DNA of 64,000 bases from Druceiella hillmani (Eukaryota > Arthropoda > Insecta > Lepidoptera > Hepialidae): positions 14,723,501-14,787,500 of the forward strand of contig JAYKKI010000009.1 of the NCBI GenBank assembly GCA_039881145.1, in the 5' to 3' direction. The notes beneath the pieces are model-generated. The model did not search any database and was not told where the DNA came from. It saw only the letters and a program-made list of their open reading frames with translations. The translations under genes were made by a program, and so were the position numbers. Shown here piece by piece: positions 55,708 to 64,000 of the stretch. Positions within the stretch are counted from its first letter, which is position 1, and each line of letters starts with the position of its first letter.

Positions 55708-55755
55708 AATATTCATAATAAACAGATGCCAATCTGTTTGTTTATTATGAATATT
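55708..55755. repeat. Inverted repeat with a 4-bp arm difference
   Basis: The left arm AATATTCATAATAAACAGAT and the right arm read as its reverse complement are the same except that the right arm has one extra AAAC unit. They are separated by GCCA. This makes a long hairpin of about 20 paired bases. Confidence 0.85.
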
Positions 55756-56918
55756 TTACATGTATTGCAGCCTCTATTTTACGTATATTGTAGCCTCAGT
55801 ATCTATTTTTGTCTAACCACACAGTGTTTCGTTATTTTTAAAATAATCAAATGAATTTTATAAAAGTTCGATGGTGAAACTTTGATCGAAGTTGGTTGTT
55901 GATAGACGTTCACTGTGTACGAAAATTGTGGTGGATTTGACTTCGAATTTTGGAAAACCTTTAGATAGTGCATAAAACTTTAATTAAATCTTGGCTTTGA
56001 CTTGAACCTTCAATTTAAAATCAAAATAAAGCAATTTCTCAAAGTTAACTACATTTAATAAAAATTACACAATTCTTTCAATCGATTCTTTAACTATAAT
56101 ATTATCATATTAATCGTTAAATTATTACGTTATTCGTTCACCTTAAATTTATTAGTAGGCAACTGATATTCACTGATGAAAATATTTATGAGTTTAAGAT
56201 ATATCGGTATTCATGAATTTTAGCTTTTCCTGTATTTTGCTTTCAAATAATATCGTATTCGAAAGAAAAATATGATATGAAATTCAAAACACCGAATTCA
56301 AATAATAGGGCATCGATTACTACAGTCCTTAATCCATTTTGATTCTTTAAATATAACTTTTCTTTTCTGTATTGTAACAACGGAACGTGGAATTCATCGT
56401 GTCGCGTCTTCCCCTTACTGATTGATACTGTTAGCATTGTCAAGGCTAAACGTTGTGGGGTTTGTGATGATGTTCTAATTTCCAAACAACGTTTTAAGCT
56501 TTACCAATTTATAAAAAACAATGGTTTAAATTAGTTGAAATTAATTAAAAGTAATGAACCAAAAGTGAGAGCTAAATGAAACATTTATCTGTTTAAGCAT
56601 AATTGAAATCAAGTACGTAGTCAGCTTTAATTAAGGCAATACGTATAATTACATAATTGAATATGTGTTTATATGTGTATGTATATGTGCGTGCGTGCAC
56701 ATATACGTGCGATAGTGTCGGTTTGTGCGTGCACGTGTATGTTAGCTACGTACCCTATGCCGGCCCGTTACAAGCAAACCCCACGCTAAAGCATTTATTA
56801 TGAAAAAGTTCATTTGCTTTCTCACCATTAATTCCATTTCTAATTGAATATAATTCAAAACAAATTTCATGCAAAAACTAACTTTAAATCGAATATACGT
56901 TTAATGTAAACTATAAAC
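55756..56918. other. AT-rich non-coding DNA with a GT/GC alternating stretch
   Basis: About 56663-56745 is dominated by alternating purine-pyrimidine words (TGTGTATGTATATGTGCGTG and related), a composition able to adopt Z-DNA. The 80-codon minus-strand frame at 56243-56485 has no motif. Confidence 0.5.
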
Positions 56919-57120
56919 GAAAATATAGGTTAAGTGGCGTAAGACCGAGACACGTGTGAGTGGCAATAGACGTGAGTAAGGGATGACGTTGTCATCGTTG
57001 ACAGGGGCTATTTGCCTTCGCCCCCACTACCCTCACCCTTGAGGAAATTATAAATTAATTCGATGATGTGAAGATTTTTTCTCGACTGTATAACGGTTAA
57101 TAATATATTACGCAATGTTA
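56919..57120 (+). repeat. Homologous block, copy 1
   Basis: This block and 59196-59365 share, in order, GAAATATA-like, ACACG.G.GAG, TTGACAGGGGCTAT, TGCCTTCG, CCCC, GAAATTA, AATTAAT and a GTGAA...TATAA...G tail, with one insertion of about 20 bp in this copy. It is the GC-richest part of the region. It may be an old duplicated regulatory element or a pair of copies of an unknown dispersed repeat. Confidence 0.6.
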
Positions 57121-59195
57121 ATGGCGAATTTAGTTTATATTTTCGGAAGTAAGTCTAGAAGGAAAGTTAATTTGTGCGCCTATATTGGTGTAATTTTTTA
57201 AATTGGATTGATATATTAATCTTCTATTAGAACTTTTAGTTTCTGCGTAAAATATTTAAATGGATTCGATGAAACATTTGTTTAATAACGAAAAACTAAA
57301 TATGTAAAGTTGCAGAAAATACTGATTTTTTGGGATATGTCGTTTTCTTCTGAGCTCTTTGCTTATAATAAACTTTAACCAAGAAAAGTATGTTTTTTAT
57401 TTATAAAGAAAAAACCTATTTCATCAATATCTACGAATAAAACACACCAAAAACTTTGTGTTCCAACGAAAACTTTACACATATAAATGTTTCTGAATAG
57501 TTGGTACGTTTTTTTACATTTCCGTGTCTCAAAAGGAATCATAGTTTGTTGAGAAAATAATAAAAATTAATACGTATATGTACATGGTCGAAAATAATAT
57601 TAACATTTAACAGAAATATAATATTTAAACCGTTATTTTTACTTATGTGCATAAGAAGCACTCGTTGTGGGAGTTCTACCCGTACTTAATATGTTTGTAT
57701 AGTTATTCATATATTTCAGTGCAGCTAATTTCTTAAAAAACAAATAAACGTTTAAATTAATAACTCAAAACACTTAATCCGTAACTTAATTTTAAGCCAT
57801 TTATTATATCACTTTTGTTGGTGATGTATTTATATTTCCCATTTTATTTCTATTTATGATAAGAGACTCATGGAAATTTATGCTGCACAAATTAAGATAA
57901 ACGATGAAGAGATTAGAACAACAATTCGCACTTTCGAAAGTTCAATGAAAGCTTATATAATATTAAGCAGTTTTATAAACTAATGTCATATGAATGCAAA
58001 ATAAAAATTTTTGGATGATACAATTTTTATGTACTATCCGATATGAAAGCATACGCGATGATGTAAATATTGTATGAACTCAATTTTTAAAAAGTTTATT
58101 ACTTCCTTTGTTTATATTGCCGTAATATAGATTATTCAATTTCATTTTATGATGTATATTTCGGATATTGGTCATAAAAGGAAACTTTAATAACATAAAT
58201 TATGTCAATATAAACAGTGAAAGTAAAAAAAGTACATTAAATTGCATTAACGAAATTGGTGGCTAGGAAATGATCCATCGTATCGAAAAAAAAGAGATGT
58301 TAAATTTTTGTAAAAGGAAGAGAGTTACTTATTGAAATTTTATACTTCGCTAAATTTATTAAAATTATTGAAAAACCATCAAGTACGTGCCGTAATACAT
58401 ATAGTAGTGCTCTATAGTTATTTTGTTTGAAATTTTGATTATTCATAATAGAATTACTCGCAAATTCTTTGTAAAAAAAGCGAACGGAGATCATGTCTTT
58501 TATTGATTTCTATGAATAGCGAAGCTGAAAAGGTCGAAAAATGCACCACATTCACTTTTTACTGATTTAAGTACATTTCTGCAGGGAAAAAGAACTTATA
58601 ATTTCTTCACGTCTCCTGCTTGCAAATCTATGTACATGAAATTTTGCGAGTAAATTTTATTTTCTGAATCTTTAACTGAGATGCGTTTGGCTAGAGTTTA
58701 AATTGTAACTGCATACTAAGATGAAGAAGATACATAAATGAAAATATTTACATATTTTAGTAGGTTTTGATTTTTTAACGGATGCTACTATAATCATATT
58801 ACAGGATAATATTCATGTAACTGTTAACGCGCGATACAAAAATCTAAATATTTGAATCTATTATAGGATATAATATAATATATAGGATATAAATAACCTT
58901 GATCCCTAATTCACGCGTAGTTAGTTAAGTGTTACGCTTAAGTTGGAAACCATAACAGGGAAACTTGTTTACGAAGTAATTTCGACCACAAAATTAAATT
59001 AACACTCCATTCTTAAGTTGTCCTTTACTAACTGGCCGCAAACTAGACAAACTCGTCATCGACCAAGAAGTTCGCATGCCTCCTCCTCACTAATGTCAAT
59101 CCTAACTGAATCCAAAACCGGCTTAAGGCCGCTACAAAAACTCAGATAAATCGTTAAACTTTTCACAAAAATCTACATTGGACGTAAATGAATTA
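57121..59195. other. AT-rich non-coding DNA, nothing recognised
   Basis: A 64-codon minus-strand frame at 58300-58494 has no motif. About 59020-59150 is less AT-rich and adjoins the second homologous block. Confidence 0.5.
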
Positions 59196-59365
59196 TACGT
59201 GGAAATATACGATTCGTCACTTACAGAAGATACACGCGAGCTAGGGACGACGGGTCCGGCGCTGACAGGGCTATCTGCCTTCGTCCCCTTGTAGAAATTA
59301 CGAATTAATGCGTTAATGTGAACACTTTGTCACGTTTATAAGGGTAGGCAATAGATCACGCGATA
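59196..59365 (+). repeat. Homologous block, copy 2
   Basis: This is the partner of 56919-57120, with GCTGACAGGGCTAT (59257-59270) and CTGCCTTCGTCCCC matching GTTGACAGGGGCTAT and TTGCCTTCGCCCCC. The copies differ at many places but keep the order of all short blocks, with an overall offset of about 2.26 kb. Confidence 0.6.
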
Positions 59366-60291
59366 CTAGTGCTAAATTAAGTATATGTTTCGAGAAACGG
59401 ATAGTTCCACTGCGGCCGAATGTGTTAAGGTAAATTTCAATACGTTTTGGGTAATAATGAATATGGCGTCAGTTTTCATGGCGTTGAGTAAACAAGGATT
59501 AAAGTACAGCCTGGAATAAAGGATTAAATATTATCTTCAACGAGTACTCGCACTTACTGTTACTATGTTTACATTACAACAGTGTAAACAATAAACCTAT
59601 GATTAATGGTAAACTATGAAGGTACACTTCTTAATAGATACGTAACTTTTGCCTGTTTTGACAGACCTAATTAAAAGGTTTTCAATTCATAGATACCGTA
59701 TAATTCTCACGTATGATGTAACAAATTTTCAAAAATTTTGTAATATTTCAAATCAAATATCACTATAGTATAAAAATTGTATTAGAGCGATACAAGTTTA
59801 TAAACAAGGATTCTCTATAAACCAAAGTCTCTAAAAAGTTTTCCATAAACTTTCGGTATTATATCTTCAGAATTAACCTTAAAAATATACAAAAAAATAT
59901 ATATTCCTATTTTCGTGGCTACTAAATATAAAATACGAAAAAAACTAAGTTAAAAAATTGAAGGGTCGTATTAAAAATATAGCGATAATTGCAGTTGCCT
60001 TAATTTTTTAAATTCGCACCATGTTTTACGCCTGTCAAAGATATTGCAGGCAATAGATTTACATTTAAGGAAGTTAATATTTGTAAATTGCTTAATTAGA
60101 AATACTATGAACCCTCAAATGTTTATAATTGCCTAAACATCCCATATTGTGAGTTCTACTTGTACTTTATTTGCTATGAAACATACAGAGTACGTTGTGA
60201 TACAGAAATATAAAAAATACATACATATTGCTGAACAACGGTTAGTAGTTGGTGGTTGCTGTTTTATTTATATCATACAATACAATTGTAA
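59366..60291. other. AT-rich non-coding DNA, nothing recognised
   Basis: No gene, repeat or RNA gene was recognised. Confidence 0.5.
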
Positions 60292-60581
60292 AAAACTGGG
60301 TGTGTACATTGAATATTTTTAAGTAAAACTTAGTGCTATCTAGTAAAGATATAGTACTAAATCTAAAACCACTCTTTTTAGAATTATTTTCTGTTTGCCC
60401 GTTTGTCTGTCTGTTCGCACCTTAGTTGTGCACTGCACAAAACTGGGTCTGTACATTGAATATTTTTAAATAAAACTTAGTGCTATCTGGTAAAGATATA
60501 GTACTAAATCTAAAACCACTCTTTTTAGAATTATTTTCTGTTTGCCCGTTTGTCTGTCTGTTCGCACCTTAGTTATGCACG
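60292..60581 (+). repeat. 147-bp tandem duplication, two near-identical copies
   Basis: Copy 1 is 60292-60438 and copy 2 is 60439-60581. I see only about four substitutions in about 142 aligned bases, so the duplication is recent compared with the other repeats here. Each copy contains CTGTTTGCCCGTTTGTCTGT, a run often seen in dispersed repeats of insects. The sequence after copy 2 continues as GCTAATTTCTGCAACGG, typical of the same kind of repeat, so the duplicated unit may be the terminal part of a transposon. The 62-codon minus-strand frame here is a shadow. Confidence 0.9.
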
Positions 60582-63152
60582 CTAATTTCTGCAACGGATA
60601 AACTAACTTGGTTGTGATTTTCAGTGAAGTATTTAGATTACCTTGGGTCATCATTTCGTTTGCGTTTCATTTCAGTCGGTTCACAAATAAAAAAAGATAC
60701 GTCAATCCTTAATTTAGGTTCATTGTGCACGTTTCATATCTGAACTGACGGATTTAGGTGCCAATGCCATCAATTAGCTGTTTTAGTAAACTGTATGCAC
60801 ATAGAGTTTTGAGAGAGAAAAGGAAAAAAATCCCAAAAAACCCGATAACATTATTTACTCCGAAGTCGCTGACACAGCTAGATATAAATAAAGTCGATGA
60901 CAGGTGAAGAAAGAAAAAATTCGCTAAGTTTTTGATTACCTATTTTGTTTTATTGTTAAGAAAAAACAAACATGAGAACCAGTATACAAGGTATAACTAT
61001 TTTATATTTAGATTAACTTTTGAATAATTTTTAACTTCAAAAAAATTCTTAAAAAATACAAAAGTTATAAAAACGAACCTAAAAAATACTAAAATCCGAC
61101 TACGTCAAAATAACAGTAAAAAAACAAGGTGGATAATCATAATTTTACTGAAATATAATGATCACTTAATTGTGAAGCCGTAGGCGATGTTCAGTTTTGA
61201 GATGTCAGTATTTTTTTCCAGTAGAACATGTATGTGTCAATTAATTATATACAGTACAATTCTTACTCAATTATTTCTCTATTACTTTCAAAAGAAACTT
61301 TTCTATCTAATACACAACTCAACACTCAATTACAATAAATTATCATATAAATAATTGTATTCTTTGTTGAAGGCACTTAATATTTTGAGATTAATATTTT
61401 AATAATTAAATCTACTCTATAAAGTAAAAAAAAGTAAAGTAATGTGATGCCCTTAATCTGCCTCCAAGAGACGCGTGTAAGACGTTACCACATACGTTTA
61501 TTTAATCAACTTTTATCAATAAACTAACGTATTAAATCATAAGAGTAAGTATTTTGCTCCAAATATAGCTTGTCATCGATCGCTTGGAATCATTCCTTGG
61601 TAAAATTACGTACCAAAACTATATAAGTCGTTTACAACGATAGTATTATCTAAAATATTTTATAGATGTACTTTTAATTGACTCTGCAAATATTCTTCTT
61701 ATAGTATTTGTAGTTTGACTTTTTACCTTGAATTTAACTCACCTTTTATAGAAGGCTAGCTGTTGTGTTTTATTTTCATAAAATCCTGCCCTGATTTAAA
61801 ATATTAAAATATGAAAATTTTAAAAATTTTAGATACTCTGTTATTAACGACAAAATATTATTACATTCAGTTATCATAGGTTTCTTACTTTGTTTTAAAC
61901 TTTCCACAAATTGTTTAGTATCTCGCTATAGTAAGTATGCTTTACCTACGAACATTTTTATTTAAATTTCAATAGTATATATTCTTTTATTCGATCTTAT
62001 GATTATGTTTTATAAATTGACACGTGCTAAAATAGAAGAAAACTTAACACATGCAAACATTTTGTAACGAAATCTCAATAACGACATTTTCCCAACGGTG
62101 CTTTTGAAACATTCTGCAAATTCAGCTAAGAAAAACAATTATGCTATCCCATCTTCAATAGATACATCCCTCCTCGTTCATAATAATCAACCCTACCGTT
62201 CTACACGCAGATATATTGGGAGATACGTAGACCTTCAAACGGGGTATGTAGAAATCCAGTTATATGGAGGGGCGCGGATCTGCATCGTCGCATACTGTTA
62301 CACTTAATAGGACAAGTCGGTGAAGACGTGATTGGAATAAATTTGCTTTTGACTCAGATCGCCGCACCTCGTGAGCCTCAAATTGAATCGCTCAACTAGA
62401 TTGGACAGCAACGCTGATATCGATATGGTCGGGGCGGCGTCCACACGCGTCGCTAACGCTTTTTCAATTTAAAACGACGAGAGCCTAGATGCACGGCACT
62501 GTGAGATTGGTTGGCGCTTATTTCTGCATATCATTGTAACTAATTTATAGTTGATAAAATTACTACTGATTTGAGATGTATGTTTGGAAGAACAAGATTC
62601 TCAGATTTGATATTGACTGATTGAAACAGTTTATAGTTTTCGTGTTACCTTTAAATGGTATGACGCATGTATGTTTGACATATACTATTACCTTTATACG
62701 ACTTTCAAAAAGTTCTCTGTATTTTATGTATTGTAAATTAAATAATTCGTTTCGTAGACATTTGATGAAAACTTTTGCCATAAAAATATTATATTATGGT
62801 ACAAACCGTACTAAAAATGAGCATGAACAAAGATTCTGCTTAATTTTAATTATTATATGAAATATGAAATTAATATAAAAATATTGCTTTTTATTGGAAT
62901 TTTTTTCTGATGATTGTATTCTGAATACTAAAGAGATCATGAGATAACGGTACCAAATTGAGAGTAATTGCAAAGATAAAAGAGGAAATATTTTGAAGTT
63001 TAGTCACATTAACTAAAATAACTAGAAAAGTCTGAAAAGAAATGGGTACTCGTAAATGAAAGAAATGAGAAGAAAAGTAAATAGTGAAGTTTATAGAAAT
63101 AGATCAGATAGGGGAATTTCTAAAATATGCTAATAATTAAGACGGCTATATG
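60582..63152. other. Non-coding DNA with a GC-rich island at 62.10-62.52 kb
   Basis: About 62100-62520 is one of the longest GC-richer patches, with several CG dinucleotides. A 69-codon plus-strand frame at 62098-62307 crosses it but has no recognisable domain. It could be a regulatory island. Frames at 62.56-62.86 kb on both strands look like noise. Confidence 0.45.
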
Positions 63153-63266
63153 GGTGGAAAATCTGGATGGAAGAGAATATAGGTTTAGACCTTCACTCTA
63201 AACCTATAATCTGGATGGAAAATGTGGATGGAAGGGAAATAAGGTTTATACCTTCACTATAAATAG
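63153..63266 (+). repeat. 61-bp tandem repeat (two copies) with a 12-bp hairpin
   Basis: TGGAAAAT starts at 63155 and again at 63216; the GGATGGAAG, AGGTTTA and CCTTCACT words recur at the same offset. Between the copies lies the perfect hairpin TATAGGTTTAGA / TCTAAACCTATA (63178-63189 and 63197-63208, loop CCTTCAC). Confidence 0.88.
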
Positions 63267-64000
63267 ATTTACAAACGGATGTGTCGAGTGAGACAATATA
63301 TGCTTTTCCTTGGTGCTTCTGTATATCGGCCTGAGGCACTCGTTTAATAAGAACATATTACGAAGATCATTATTTAATAATTCTTTTATTTAAACTATTT
63401 TCAGACATATATGGATGTGTTTTATGTGGCCATTTTCCATCACACTCAGTAAACGCTGATAGCTAGACTTGAATATTTTTGATAGCGAGATTTATATATT
63501 CCAACTTAAGCTGTTTACCGCAAAATGACACAAAGTCTTTATTACTGTTGATATATAAATGGCCCATGATGGGTTCCTTTAATTACGAGAAAGTAAGGAG
63601 ATTTTGTTCATTTTTCTACTTTTTATATCACAAAACGTGTTTTTGGTTATTTTCTTCGTAACTAAAATTATTATTGTGAAAAAGGAACAGTTTTTACCAA
63701 ACAAAATTGCCAATTTGGGAAAGCTTCTACCGAAAGTTACTCTACTATTTTCCTTAAAACGTAATTTTTATGTATTTATTTATTCATACACTATAAAATT
63801 TAGGGAGTGGTACGAAATGTAGGAACTCTTAGAGAAAAAAATTCCTTGCTTAATTAAAAATAAGGAATTTTAAAGATAATACTTTTTGAGCTCTATTTTT
63901 TTTCAAACTATAGTAAACCATTATCTGAATACGAATGACAGCTATTATCTGAATACGAAAATTCTACCTTCTGAAAAAAGTTAATTTGAAAATATAAATA
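63267..64000. other. AT-rich non-coding DNA, nothing recognised
   Basis: Two overlapping plus-strand frames of 60 and 72 codons (63479-63822) are F-, I- and Y-rich and lack motifs. Confidence 0.5.

Overview
The window looks like eukaryotic, almost certainly arthropod and most likely insect, nuclear DNA. It is strongly AT-rich by eye, has no operon-like coding, carries long (TA)n and (CA)n microsatellites, and holds broken retrotransposons of insect-type families (jockey-like and RTE-like LINEs, plus a pair of LTRs). Nothing in it identifies a species. No open reading frame exceeds 139 codons, and the longest ones are low-complexity or hydrophobic translations of AT-rich DNA, so I call no functional protein-coding gene. 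It reads as an intergenic region or part of a very large intron.

Layout. 1-13 kb: AT-rich unique DNA with three (TA)n microsatellites, a perfect 12-bp-stem hairpin at 6.74 kb and a 24-bp direct repeat at 8.85 kb. 13.1-13.6 kb: a degenerate tandem repeat with an embedded long hairpin. 14.85-15.09 kb: a 240-bp fold-back element whose two arms each carry a hammerhead-ribozyme-like core; this is the most interesting object found. 15.5-28.5 kb: AT-rich DNA broken by GC-richer, complex-sequence islands that could be regulatory, with a jockey-like LINE relic at 21.6-21.9 kb (minus). 28.96-30.96 kb: an RTE-like LINE relic (plus) that still shows the YADD catalytic box. 33.19-33.28 kb: a short hairpin/inverted-repeat cluster that looks like a mobile-element end. 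36.7-37.9 kb: two tandem LTR-plus-leader units sitting in an older 178-bp repeat. 41.1-41.7 kb: a second jockey-like LINE relic (minus), covering the reverse transcriptase core. 42-64 kb: AT-rich DNA with a candidate promoter and first non-coding exon at 52.3 kb, a homologous block pair at 57.0 and 59.2 kb, a 147-bp tandem duplication at 60.3 kb, and a 61-bp tandem repeat with hairpin at 63.15 kb.

There is no pathway to reconstruct. The elements are dead or short transposon pieces, simple repeats and candidate non-coding regulatory islands. All similarity statements come from reading the sequence and recalling family motifs; no database search or folding program was run.
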